From: Hyphomicrobiales bacterium
GTDB taxonomy: Bacteria > Pseudomonadota > Alphaproteobacteria > Rhizobiales > Beijerinckiaceae
Reading direction: 5' to 3'
Length of the DNA stretch: 36,901 bases
NCBI GenBank assembly: GCA_025356415.1
Contig: JANXTB010000016.1
Span: 1-36,901 of the forward strand
Below the pieces are notes generated by a model. That model was given only the letters and a program-made list of their open reading frames with translations, did no database searches and was not told where the DNA came from. The translations under genes and the position numbers were made by a program. Below, piece after piece: positions 23,639 through 31,678 of the stretch. Numbering within the stretch: position 1 is the first letter of the stretch; each line of letters begins with the position of its first letter.

Positions 23639-24373
23639 ATGGCCTTTTCGGCATGGCGCGGCATCGCCGGCATCATCCATCCCACATTGCGCCCCGGCGC
23701 GACGGAGGAATTCATTCGCCTGCTGCCCGAGGGCATCGGCGTCATCCCGCTGTTCATCAACATCAGCCGCGGCACGCGCGAGGAATTCGGCACGGTGATG
23801 GGCGCTTATGAAACCCAGGTCGCGCTCTGCGCCGAGCAGGGCTGCGACGCCATCCATCCCAACGGCGCGCCGCCCTTCATGGTGCTGGGCCGCGAGGAAG
23901 AGACGCGACTGGTGGGTGGCTGGGAAGAGAAATACAAGACGCCGATTTTCACCGCAGGACAGAACCACATCGCAGCGCTGCGCGCGCTCGGCGTTAAGTC
24001 CATCGTCGGCGCGACTTACTTCCACGGCGAGATCAACGAGACCTTCGCGCGCTATTTCCGCGACGCCGGTTTCGATGTTCGCTGCATGGCTGGCATCGAC
24101 GTGCCGTTCAACAAGGTGCAGGAGCTCTCAGGCGAGCTCATCTATGCGCACATCAAGAAGAGCTTCCTGGATGCAGGCGGCGGCGACGCTATTTATATGC
24201 TCGGCTCCGGATGGCGCACGCTGCACATCGTGGACATGCTTGAGCGCGATCTCGGCGTGCCAGTGGTGCATCCGGTGACAGCGCGCGTCTGGGAATTCCA
24301 GAAGCGCCTGCATGTCAGGGAGCCGCGCTCCGGATATGGTCGCCTGCTGGAAGCGCTGCCCGCGATGGTTTGA
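23639..24373 (+). CDS. Asp/Glu racemase-superfamily protein lacking catalytic cysteines
   Basis: The 244-aa protein resembles the maleate isomerase / arylmalonate decarboxylase branch of the Asp/Glu racemase fold: an N-terminal GIIHPTLRPG, GCDAIHPNGAPPFMVLG (about 68-84), TPIFTAGQNHIAALRALGVKSI (about 101-122), a Y/GE segment ATYFHGEINETFARYF, and AIYMLGSGWRTL (about 184-195). Family enzymes use one or two cysteines, in the loops here reading HPNGAPP and LGSGWRT; both loops lack Cys (cysteines occur only at 64, 69 and 149). Either chemistry differs or the protein is not a standard isomerase. A strong GGGAGGA precedes ATG 23639. The 3' end overlaps the convergent hydrolase gene by 59 bp. Confidence 0.8.
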   Translation: MAFSAWRGIAGIIHPTLRPGATEEFIRLLPEGIGVIPLFINISRGTREEFGTVMGAYETQVALCAEQGCDAIHPNGAPPFMVLGREEETRLVGGWEEKYKTPIFTAGQNHIAALRALGVKSIVGATYFHGEINETFARYFRDAGFDVRCMAGIDVPFNKVQELSGELIYAHIKKSFLDAGGGDAIYMLGSGWRTLHIVDMLERDLGVPVVHPVTARVWEFQKRLHVREPRSGYGRLLEALPAMV

Positions 24374-25469
24374 GCGCTGGCTTTCGAACCAGCGGTGCGG
24401 AGGACGTCAGCCATCCAGCGATGGTGCGCCATTCGCGCGACAGCGTTCCCGCGCCGACGAACAACGAGAAATGTCCGCATGGCGCCACAAGGCTGCGCAT
24501 GCGGGCTTTCGCCGTGCCGACAAGTTTCATGGCGGAAAGCGCCTGCAGCTTCGGCGTGATCTCGTCGCGGGCGCCCGCCAGCACGAACAGCGGAAGCGTC
24601 ACATCGCGCAGGTCGATCTTGCGACCGAGCGCGATGAAGCCGCCGGTCGCCAGTAGATTGCCGGCGAAGATTTGCGTCAGCACTTCGCGCGCATAACGAC
24701 CGGGCACGTCAATGCTGCGCGCCGCCCAGTCCGTGTATTTTGCAATCGCGTCAAGATCGGCGCGTGCGAACGATCCGGCGCTACGTTGCATCGTGTCCAT
24801 AGCGGCGCGTTCGTGGACTTGCGTCGCGCCAAGTGGCGAGAGGCTCTGTGCGCCGCAGATGGAATCATTGTCCGGCAATTCGGCGCATTCGATGACGTTG
24901 CGGGCATAGCGCGTCATCAGCGAAGGCCGCGTGTCCACGTCCACCGGCGCACCGGCGAGCATGAGCCGCTTGATCTTGCCGGGAAACCGCGCCGCGTGAA
25001 TGAGCGCAAGGCAACCGCCGACGCCGAGGCCAACGACATTGACCTCCCCGCCCAGATCGTCGATCGCAATGTTGAGCTCCGCTAGACAGGAATTGATGGA
25101 GAGCGGTCCCATGTCGGGCGTCGCGCTCATCCAGTCGGTCACATAGACCTGTCCGGCGTTTGCGGCGCAAAGGGTCTGCACGAGCGAATGTCCGCGCATC
25201 AGATCGACGAAGCCCGCGTCGTGGACGGCGAGGGGAGGCACGATCAAGGTCGGCGTGGCGCCGGCCTTGCTCTTGCCGAACGCGCGCACGCGCATCTGGC
25301 GGTAAGTTTCCACAATGCGGTTTTCGCTCGTGAAGCGCGTCGGCGCGCGGGCCGGGCGTGTCAGGCAATGCTGGAATTGGGTGAGCCAGTCCGATGGGGT
25401 TGTGCCGCCGAATGGAGCGCTGCGATCGGAGTTCTCGCTGACGCTTGTCGGCCTGCTGAAATTATCCAT
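24315..25469 (-). CDS. PhaC-like alpha/beta hydrolase with glycine at the nucleophile position
   Basis: The 384-aa protein has an alpha/beta-hydrolase fold resembling PHA synthase/depolymerase-type proteins: TLIVPPLAVHDAGFVDLM (about 74-91), QVYVTDWMSA, the nucleophile elbow VVGLGVGGCLALIHAA (145-160), LFVLAGARDEITP (D302) and CGHFSLFVGA (H333). In PHA synthases the elbow reads G-x-C-x-G and in lipases G-x-S-x-G; here it is G147-L-G149-V-G151, so the nucleophile is missing although Asp and His remain. It may be inactive, use C153, or have another role. ATG 25469 is preferred because AAGGAA lies just upstream; a TTG six codons earlier is possible. Confidence 0.8.
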   Translation of the reverse strand: MDNFSRPTSVSENSDRSAPFGGTTPSDWLTQFQHCLTRPARAPTRFTSENRIVETYRQMRVRAFGKSKAGATPTLIVPPLAVHDAGFVDLMRGHSLVQTLCAANAGQVYVTDWMSATPDMGPLSINSCLAELNIAIDDLGGEVNVVGLGVGGCLALIHAARFPGKIKRLMLAGAPVDVDTRPSLMTRYARNVIECAELPDNDSICGAQSLSPLGATQVHERAAMDTMQRSAGSFARADLDAIAKYTDWAARSIDVPGRYAREVLTQIFAGNLLATGGFIALGRKIDLRDVTLPLFVLAGARDEITPKLQALSAMKLVGTAKARMRSLVAPCGHFSLFVGAGTLSREWRTIAGWLTSSAPLVRKPALKPSRAALPAGDHIRSAAP

Positions 25470-25541
25470 CTGAAATTCCTTGGACAAATCATGTTCTCAC
25501 CGCGGATTTGCCGCGGGCGCCGATAACATGGCGCAAATATA

Positions 25542-25567
25542 GAACATCCGGCATGAGCCGGATGTTC
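25542..25567. terminator. Stem-loop downstream of the Mo-hydroxylase gene
   Basis: GAACATCCGGC (25542-25552) and GCCGGATGTTC (25557-25567) form an 11-bp stem with a 4-nt loop, in an AT-rich stretch 40-65 bp after the minus-strand stop of the molybdenum hydroxylase gene. It is probably its terminator, although the tract after it on that strand (TATATTTG) is only partly T-rich. Confidence 0.6.
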
Positions 25568-25597
25568 CATTCATTTTCAAATATATTGATCTATATT

Positions 25598-25612
25598 CTG
25601 ACGTAACGTCAG
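25598..25612. other. 15-bp palindrome at the 3' end of the Mo-hydroxylase gene
   Basis: CTGACGT-A-ACGTCAG is a perfect inverted repeat overlapping the stop codon (25609-25611). It may be a protein-binding site or chance; no promoter is near. Confidence 0.35.
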
Positions 25613-27933
25613 GAGGTCGCGCTCTTGGCGTCCTGAATCATGCCCCAGATGCGCGCGGAGGTTGCAGGCATTGGGACATCCTTGATGCCGAAGACGCTGA
25701 GCGCATTGGCCAAGGCATTGGCGACGGCGGGCAGGGCGCCGACGCAACCGGCCTCGCCAGCGCCCTTGACGCCGAGGGGATTGGTGGCTGTCGGCACCGG
25801 ATTGCTCTTCACTTCAATGGGGCAGAAGTTGTCGGCATGCGGCATGGCGTAATCGACGAAGGAGCCAGCCAGCAATTCGCCGGTCGCGGGATCGTAGGTG
25901 AGATCCTCCATCAGCATCTGTCCGACGCCCTGCGCCACGCCGCCGTGGATCTGCCCCTTGAGTAGCAATGGGTTAAGAACCGTACCGACATCATCGACGA
26001 CATTATAGCTCACGATATCGACCTTGCCGGTCTCCTCGTCGATCTCGAGTTCGCAGACATGGCTGCCATTGGGGTAGTTCATCAGGTCGTTCGCGTAGAC
26101 GGCGCTCGCGATGAGGCCAACTTCCATGCCGTCAGGCAGGTTTTTCGGATTGAGCGAGCCGCGCGCGATCTCGCTGATGGTCAGCGACTTGTTGGTCTTG
26201 CGCGCAGTGAAAATGCCATCCTTGAAATCGACGTCGTCGTCGCCGAGCATTCTCGCGGCGATCTTCATCGCCTTGTCGACGATCTTCTCCGCCGCATAAT
26301 GCAGCGCCGAGCCGCCGACGGTGGCCGTGCGCGAACCGCCCGTGCCCTCGCCGAGGAACACGGCGTCCGTGTCGCCCTGCACGTAATGCACATCGTCGGG
26401 CTTCACGCCGAGACGGTCGCAGACGAGCTGCTTGAAGATGGTCTCGTGGCCCTGGCCCTGCGTGACGGCGCCCGAGAGAATCGTCACCGTGCCCGAGCGG
26501 TCGAAGCGAATTTCGGCGCCTTCAAAACCCGGCGCCGCAGCCTTCTCGATCGAATTGGACAGGCCGATGCCGCGCAGTTTGCCGCGCGTCTTTGCTTCCG
26601 CACGGCGGGCCTCGAAACCCTTCCAGTCGGACATCTTGAGCGCGAGATCCATGCCCTGTTCGAATTCGCCGGAATCATAGACGAACTTCAGCGGCGTCTT
26701 GTAGGGCATGGCGGAGGGCGGGATGATGTTGATGCGGCGGATTTCCGCCGGGTCCATCTTCAATTCGAGCGCCGCGAGATCGATGATGCGCTCGATCACA
26801 TAAGCAGCTTCCGGGCGACCGTTGCCGCGATAGGGCCGCATCGGATTGGTGTTGGTGAAAACAGCCGTCACGTCGACATGAATCGCGGGCGTCATGTAGA
26901 CGCCAGCCAGCGTGCCGAGATTCGACGTTGCGCCGCCATCGCCGCCGGGCTGCAGATAGGCGCCGACATTGGCGATGGTCTTCACATGCAGGCCGAGAAA
27001 CTTGCCGTTTTTGTCGAGGGCGAGTGCGGCTTCCGTGACATTGTCGCGCGCCTGCGCGTCAGACAGAAACGCCTCCGAACGCGTGGAGGTCCACTTGACC
27101 GGGCGGCCGACGACTTTTGATGCGAACAGCGTCAAGGCGACTTCATTGTAGACGCCCGACTTCATGCCGAACGAGCCGCCGATATCGCCGGCGATCACAT
27201 GCACTTTGCTTTCAGGCACGCGCAGAGTTTTCGCTAACTGGCCGCGATAATGGATCGCGCGCTGCAACGTCGTGTAGATCGTGTAGCGATCCGCGAATTG
27301 ATCGTAATTGCCGACGCAGGCGCGCGGCTCCATCGTCGCTGCGGTGACGCGGTTGATGACGAACTTGTGCCGCACGATATGGTCGGCCTTGGCGAAGGCG
27401 GCTTCCGTCGCTGCCTTGTCGCCTTCCAGATGCACGAAGGAAATGTTGTTGGCGCAATCGTCCCAGACGAGCGGCGTACTGTCGTTGGGCGCGTCACCCG
27501 TGACGACATTGGGCGTCAACGGCAGATATTCCACCGCCACCATTTCGGCCGCATCGAGCGCCTGCAGGCGCGTTTCGGCAATGACGAAGGCGACGTAATC
27601 GCCGACCCAGCGCACCTTGTCGCTGGTCAGCGCGGGGAACTTGCCGGTGTGCATCGGCGAACCGTCGCGGCGCTTGCGGCCCTTGGGCATCGGGAGATCG
27701 TTGAAGCCCGACGCGGCCCAATCCTCACCGGTGAGCACGGCCAGCACACCCGGCGCCTGTTGCGCGGCGCGGGTGTCGATGTTCAGGATTTTCGCATGGG
27801 CGTATTGCGAGCGCACGACGACGCCGTGGACCATGCCCGGCAGGCTGACGTCATCGGCGTAACGGCCGCCCCCGCGGATGAGCCTCGGGTCCTCGAAGCG
27901 GGGCACCGGCTGTCCAAGCGCAAACTCACCCAT
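25609..27933 (-). CDS. Xanthine dehydrogenase-family molybdenum hydroxylase, large subunit
   Basis: The 774-aa protein is a CoxL/XdhB-type molybdopterin subunit: N-terminal FEDPRLIRGGGRYADDV, a/b hammerhead domain (about 20-135), IAGDIGGSFGMKSG (about 247-260), PYRGNGRPEAAYVIER (367-382), a glutamine loop SGAVTQGQGHET and the catalytic glutamate in GVKGAGEAGC (E727). The active-site loop PYRGNGR is unlike the AYRCSFR of true (form I) CO dehydrogenase, so a role on aldehydes or N-heterocycles is more likely. The partner FAD and 2Fe-2S subunits are not adjacent, which is unusual. A stem-loop follows the gene. The substrate cannot be named. Confidence 0.9.
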   Translation of the reverse strand: MGEFALGQPVPRFEDPRLIRGGGRYADDVSLPGMVHGVVVRSQYAHAKILNIDTRAAQQAPGVLAVLTGEDWAASGFNDLPMPKGRKRRDGSPMHTGKFPALTSDKVRWVGDYVAFVIAETRLQALDAAEMVAVEYLPLTPNVVTGDAPNDSTPLVWDDCANNISFVHLEGDKAATEAAFAKADHIVRHKFVINRVTAATMEPRACVGNYDQFADRYTIYTTLQRAIHYRGQLAKTLRVPESKVHVIAGDIGGSFGMKSGVYNEVALTLFASKVVGRPVKWTSTRSEAFLSDAQARDNVTEAALALDKNGKFLGLHVKTIANVGAYLQPGGDGGATSNLGTLAGVYMTPAIHVDVTAVFTNTNPMRPYRGNGRPEAAYVIERIIDLAALELKMDPAEIRRINIIPPSAMPYKTPLKFVYDSGEFEQGMDLALKMSDWKGFEARRAEAKTRGKLRGIGLSNSIEKAAAPGFEGAEIRFDRSGTVTILSGAVTQGQGHETIFKQLVCDRLGVKPDDVHYVQGDTDAVFLGEGTGGSRTATVGGSALHYAAEKIVDKAMKIAARMLGDDDVDFKDGIFTARKTNKSLTISEIARGSLNPKNLPDGMEVGLIASAVYANDLMNYPNGSHVCELEIDEETGKVDIVSYNVVDDVGTVLNPLLLKGQIHGGVAQGVGQMLMEDLTYDPATGELLAGSFVDYAMPHADNFCPIEVKSNPVPTATNPLGVKGAGEAGCVGALPAVANALANALSVFGIKDVPMPATSARIWGMIQDAKSATS

Positions 27934-28054
27934 TGTCTTCCATCCCTTATTATTGTTGAGAGGGGCCGCGCGGGGAAAGCGCGGCGGCTGGATCTCTGAC
28001 TGCCTTTATCCCGCCTCTGCGACCAAAGGACAAGACTGGGCGGTACATCAATGC

Positions 28055-28136
28055 CGTCATTGCGAGTGGAGCGAAGCAATCCAGAGGCCGCATGTGGCCG
28101 AAGATGGATTGCCGCGTCGCTGCGCTCCTTGACGAG
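28055..28136. repeat. Dispersed palindromic repeat, copy 1 (degenerate right arm)
   Basis: The element starts CGTCATTGCGAG, contains GCAATCCAGA and, further on, TGGATTGC, and ends in a degraded copy of the left arm (CTCCTTGACGA). It is related to copy 2 at 32711 in sequence and layout. It lies between the Mo-hydroxylase and Rid-like genes, ending 2 nt before the Rid-like stop. It resembles the abundant intergenic palindromes of Bradyrhizobium/Rhodopseudomonas genomes. Confidence 0.8.
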
Positions 28137-28137
28137 G

Positions 28138-28818
28138 TCAGGCCCCCGCCGCCGTGACTTCAATCTCGATTCGCTTGGTCGGCGAGGAATAGCCGCCGAC
28201 CTGCGTCAGCGTCACCGGGCAGCGCGCCTCGGGAAAAAGTGTCGCCACCAGCGCAAGGGCCGCGCGCGGGTCTTCCTCGCGGGCGAGGAAAACCGACATC
28301 AGCCGGGCCGCCCGCAGGTTCGTTCCGGCGTCGCCAAGAGAGGCGTCCACCGCGGCGCGGATGGTCGGAACCTGCGCCGCGAGTCCGGGCGTCATATCGG
28401 TGATCCCCGACAGGAACACGAGTCCTCCGAGCCGCACGAATTTTGGCGGCGCCAGCGGCGGGGCATATTCCACGACCTCCTTGGCGCCATCGCTGAGATC
28501 CATGGCGGTGAGTTCGATCCGCACGCGCGCACCGCTCGCCAGCCGCGCCGGGTCCCAGAAGCTCGAACTCGCGCCACGCAAGGCGCCGCCCAGCCGCACG
28601 CGACGGACGTCGCTGGCCTGCTGCCGCCCTTGCGCATCGCGCGTGAACAGGCGCGAGCGCACGATGTTCTCAGGAGCCAGGCCCACTGCCGCCATGCCTT
28701 CGAGCGCGGCGTCGATGCTGCGCTCCGTCTCCTGCGCGACGTCGCCCTCAGCCGGCGTCGAGGCGCAGATCGTGAACAGGCGGTGTCCGTCGATGTTGGA
28801 CCATTCAGATGAAATCAT
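28138..28818 (-). CDS. Tandem Rid/YjgF-like protein
   Basis: The 226-aa protein appears to have two YjgF/Rid-like halves. The C-terminal half (about 120-226) is clear: FVRLGGLVFLSGITD, then an ARLMSVFLAREEDPRAALAL helix and RCPVTLTQVGGYSSPTKRIEIEVTA. The arginine of this last motif aligns with RidA R105, which binds the carboxylate of imines. The N-terminal half is shorter and ends RVRIELTAMDL. Rid proteins hydrolyse reactive enamines/imines; family members beside catabolic genes often act on pathway intermediates. Its ATG overlaps the stop of the upstream Bug receptor gene by 4 nt, so the two are coupled. Confidence 0.78.
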   Translation of the reverse strand: MISSEWSNIDGHRLFTICASTPAEGDVAQETERSIDAALEGMAAVGLAPENIVRSRLFTRDAQGRQQASDVRRVRLGGALRGASSSFWDPARLASGARVRIELTAMDLSDGAKEVVEYAPPLAPPKFVRLGGLVFLSGITDMTPGLAAQVPTIRAAVDASLGDAGTNLRAARLMSVFLAREEDPRAALALVATLFPEARCPVTLTQVGGYSSPTKRIEIEVTAAGA

Positions 28819-29903
28819 TCCTTGGCCTTCTCGCCTTCCTTGACGCCGGGCGCAGAGGTCATGTCGCGCGCCTTCGGTTCCAGCGCAATCTTCACGCGCT
28901 CGCGCAGCTGGGCCGGCGCGCCAATGAGATCGGCGACCGTGCGCTCCAGTTCCGCGCCGTTCATGGGGTCGATTTCCGCGCGCTGCGCCTCGGCTTCGCG
29001 AATGAAATCGGGGTCCTTCAGCGTTTCGTCAAAGGCGCGGCGCATGGCGGCGACGCGCTCGCGCGGCGTGCCGGGCGTGGTCGCAACGGGTCGCCCCACG
29101 CTGACCGCCTTCGCCATGAAGATGGCGAGCGGCAGGTGCTCTTTCGGGGTCACGTCGGTGATCAGCGGCACGTTGGGCAGATCGGGATCGCGCCTCAGGC
29201 CGGCTTGAAGAAGCGGCGTGATCAGCTTCTCGCTGACGAAGCGCGGCGACATGGCGCGATAGCTCGCCCACGGGTTCGTGCCGCGTCCCTCGACCTCGCC
29301 GCGCTCCATCGCGATGTCGACATCGCGACCGTCCGGATAGCCGTGCACGATCTTGAATTTCGTGCCGAGAATATTGTTGTAGAAGGCTGGCAATTGCGTG
29401 GAAATCGATCCGGCGCCGGTCGCGCCGATCAGCGTTTCGCGCAGCAGCGCATCTTGATAGGACTTCGTCTTCGATGTGTGCCAGGCGACCGTGATCTGGT
29501 TCGATTTCGAAAGATTGCCGATCCAGTTGAACGTGCGCAGATCCGCCTTGAACGACGGGTTGAGCCCGAGCGCCTGATCGACGACGAGGCCCTGTCCGAC
29601 CATGGTGAGGATCGTGCCATCGCGCGGCGCGACTTGCGCGACGTGGTTGGCCGCGACGATGCCGCCGCCGCCCGGCATGTTCACCGGCAGGATCGTCGGC
29701 GTGCCGGGCATGTGGCGGCCGATGTAGCGGCCGAGCAGCCGCGAATATTGGTCATAGCCGCCGCCCACGCCCGCGCGGATGATCATCCGCACCGTCTTGC
29801 CCTGGTAGAAATCAGCGACCTGATCGCCAGCTTGCGCGGGGACATGCAAAAGCGTGGCGCCGAGCGCGGCGAATAGGGGCACGCGGAATGATTTCGCCTT
29901 CAT
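28815..29903 (-). CDS. Bug/TctC family solute-binding receptor
   Basis: The 362-aa exported protein has a signal peptide (MKAKSFRVPLFAALGATLLHVPAQA) and the Bug/TctC fold: ADFYQGKTVRMIIRAGVGGGYDQYSRLL, HMPGTPTILPVNMPGGGGIVAANHV, and TPGTPRERVAAMRRAFDETLKDPDF. These periplasmic proteins bind carboxylates or amides for tripartite tricarboxylate transporters, but no TctA/TctB membrane genes are present, so it is an orphan receptor. It is longer than a typical Bug (about 320 aa) by an acidic/basic C-terminal tail. First gene of an operon with the Rid-like protein. Confidence 0.88.
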   Translation of the reverse strand: MKAKSFRVPLFAALGATLLHVPAQAGDQVADFYQGKTVRMIIRAGVGGGYDQYSRLLGRYIGRHMPGTPTILPVNMPGGGGIVAANHVAQVAPRDGTILTMVGQGLVVDQALGLNPSFKADLRTFNWIGNLSKSNQITVAWHTSKTKSYQDALLRETLIGATGAGSISTQLPAFYNNILGTKFKIVHGYPDGRDVDIAMERGEVEGRGTNPWASYRAMSPRFVSEKLITPLLQAGLRRDPDLPNVPLITDVTPKEHLPLAIFMAKAVSVGRPVATTPGTPRERVAAMRRAFDETLKDPDFIREAEAQRAEIDPMNGAELERTVADLIGAPAQLRERVKIALEPKARDMTSAPGVKEGEKAKE

Positions 29904-30051
29904 GCCTGGCTTCCTCCCAAATGGTCCGGTCTTGCCGCCGGTCGTCGCGGCGATTGCATGCGTTCAAGGCTTCACTGTCAAGACAAGCGTTGTTCAGAAG
30001 CGAACGAACTGGCGTGTCGCGGGTTAAGCGATCGACGCGAAGGAGAAACCT

Positions 30052-30318
30052 ATGTTTTTGAGATCCATCACTCTGGCCGCCGCCGCCGGCGCGCTCGCCC
30101 TGCCCATGTTTGTCGCCGCTCCCGCCGAAGCGCGGCCTAGCTGCCTCAAGGGCGCAGTCGTGGGCGGTCTCGTGGGCCATTTCGCGGGCGGGCACGGCGT
30201 CGCGGGCGCCGCTGGCGGCTGCGCTGTCGGCCACGTCATGCGAAACCGCGACCACGACCGCTACGAGCGCAGCGGCTACGAGCGCCGTGGTTATGACGAC
30301 GGCTCGCGCCGGTATTGA
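30052..30318 (+). CDS. Small secreted Gly-rich protein
   Basis: The 88-aa protein has a signal peptide (MFLRSITLAAAAGALALPMF...PAEA) and a glycine-zipper-like region (GAVVGGLVGHFAGGHGVAGAAGG, about 34-57), followed by an Arg/Tyr/Asp-rich tail (RYERSGYERRGYDDGSRRY). AAGGAG precedes ATG 30052 by 7 nt. The tail resembles the RGYGDR repeat of the secreted protein at 2993. A hairpin follows. No named family. Confidence 0.78.
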   Translation: MFLRSITLAAAAGALALPMFVAAPAEARPSCLKGAVVGGLVGHFAGGHGVAGAAGGCAVGHVMRNRDHDRYERSGYERRGYDDGSRRY

Positions 30319-30334
30319 TTAGCAGCGACCGCAT

Positions 30335-30360
30335 CCCTCTCCCGCTCTGGCGGGAGAGGG
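30335..30360. terminator. Strong hairpin between convergent genes
   Basis: CCCTCTCCCGC (30335-30345) pairs with GCGGGAGAGGG (30350-30360) around TCTG. It follows the small secreted protein gene and precedes the end of the convergent acyl-CoA dehydrogenase gene. There is no T-run, so it may act as a bidirectional 3'-end structure. Confidence 0.6.
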
Positions 30361-30366
30361 ATGAAC

Positions 30367-31518
30367 TCACCTGTCCTTCAGCAAATGCCGCGCGATCACC
30401 ATCTTCATCACTTCCGTCGCGCCCTCGGTGATGCGGAAGCTGCGTTGCTGGCGCCAGAATTTTTCGATTGGCAGATCCGTCGTCAGCCCCATGCCGCCAA
30501 AAATCTGCATGCAGCGATCGACCACGCGGAACGCCATTTCATCCGCGTTCGACTTGCAGATGTAAGCATCGACGCGCGTGTCCTCGCCGTTGTCCATCTT
30601 GCAGGCCGCTTCATACACGAGCAGCCGCGCCTGTTTCAGCTCGACGTAGGAATCGACCAGCATGAACTGGATCGCCTGCCGCTCTGACAGCGGCTTGCCG
30701 AAGGTCACGCGCTGTTTCGAATAAGCAATCGCCATGTCGAGGCAGCGCTCCGCGACGCCCAGCGCCCGCGCGCCGTGCTTGATGCGCCCGACGCCGAGCC
30801 ATTTCTGGCCGAACTTGAAACCCTCGCCCTCCGCGCCGACGCGATGGCTTGCGGGCACACGCACATTGTCGAAGACGATCTCGCAGGGCGCATCGCCCAT
30901 CATGGTCTGGTATTTCGCGGTGATTTTCACACCGGGCGTATCCATATCGACGAGGAAGCAGGAAATGCCGCCGCGCGAGCCTTTGGAGCGGTCAGTCGCC
31001 GCCATCACCTGGGCGAAATCCGCCTTGTCGGCGTGGCTGATGTAGCGCTTCACGCCATTGATTACATAATCGTCGCCATCGCGCACAGCCGTGGTGCGCA
31101 TGGAGCCGGGATCGGAGCCCGCGTCAGGTTCGGTCTGCGCGAAACAGGCACGCTTTTCGCCGCGCAGTACGGGCATGAGATATTTCTCGCGCAACTCGCC
31201 TTCGAGCGCGAACAGGATAGCGCGCACGCTTGGCCCCATCATGCTTTCGCCGCGCGTTGGCAGAGCAATGGTGCGCGCGAGTTCTTCCCAGACGACGACG
31301 CGCGGCATGATGCCCAGCCCCGGCCCGCCGAATTCCTCCGGCACTTCCATCATCCAGATGCCGAGATCCTTCGCGGCGCTCTGGAATTTGTCCCGCCATT
31401 CCGGCTTGAGGTCTTCGCCGTCGAGCGTCTGGCGCTCATGCGGGATCATTTCCTTGTCGACGTAGCGACGCAGATTGTCCTTCAGGTGGCGCAATTCTTC
31501 CGGCAGCGTGAAATCCAT
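30367..31518 (-). CDS. Acyl-CoA dehydrogenase
   Basis: The 383-aa flavoprotein has the family signatures CFAQTEPDAGSDPGSMRTTAV (FAD/substrate), the middle beta domain, then QRVTFGKPLSERQAIQFML and RVVDRCMQIFGGMGLTTDLPIEKFWRQQRSFRITEGATEVM, with the glutamate of ITEG (about E365) as the likely catalytic base. It oxidises acyl-CoA to enoyl-CoA and passes electrons to ETF. ATG 31518 follows GGAGGA. The gene is alone, divergent from an FkbM methyltransferase gene. Chain-length specificity is unknown. Confidence 0.92.
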   Translation of the reverse strand: MDFTLPEELRHLKDNLRRYVDKEMIPHERQTLDGEDLKPEWRDKFQSAAKDLGIWMMEVPEEFGGPGLGIMPRVVVWEELARTIALPTRGESMMGPSVRAILFALEGELREKYLMPVLRGEKRACFAQTEPDAGSDPGSMRTTAVRDGDDYVINGVKRYISHADKADFAQVMAATDRSKGSRGGISCFLVDMDTPGVKITAKYQTMMGDAPCEIVFDNVRVPASHRVGAEGEGFKFGQKWLGVGRIKHGARALGVAERCLDMAIAYSKQRVTFGKPLSERQAIQFMLVDSYVELKQARLLVYEAACKMDNGEDTRVDAYICKSNADEMAFRVVDRCMQIFGGMGLTTDLPIEKFWRQQRSFRITEGATEVMKMVIARHLLKDR

Positions 31519-31610
31519 TGAGTCCTCCCATGCGGCCCTCTTCGGCGGGGCTTCGCTCGTCTCGACAGGATCGTGGAAGCTGCGGTGTAAAGCAAGCGCC
31601 TGCGGCCAAA

Positions 31611-31625
31611 CAAGCGCCGCGCTTG
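31611..31625. other. Short palindrome in the acd-fkbM divergent region
   Basis: CAAGCG-CCG-CGCTTG is a perfect inverted repeat in the 160-bp space between the divergent acyl-CoA dehydrogenase and methyltransferase genes. It may be an operator; the region is GC-rich, so chance is possible. Confidence 0.3.
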
Positions 31626-31678
31626 CGGCGGGCCGCGCGCGGGTTAGTGTGCGGGCAGCCAAGCCCCCGGGAGCCTTT

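Noticed and set aside
21949-23793. 614-codon minus-strand open frame opposite spoVR
   Set aside because: spoVR is unmistakable on the plus strand; the antisense frame has no domain and begins inside the racemase-like gene.
26059-27120. Long plus-strand open frame opposite the Mo-hydroxylase gene
   Set aside because: Shadow of the well-supported minus-strand gene.
28809-29876. Long plus-strand open frame opposite the Bug receptor gene
   Set aside because: The minus-strand protein has a signal peptide and full family motifs; the other frame has none.
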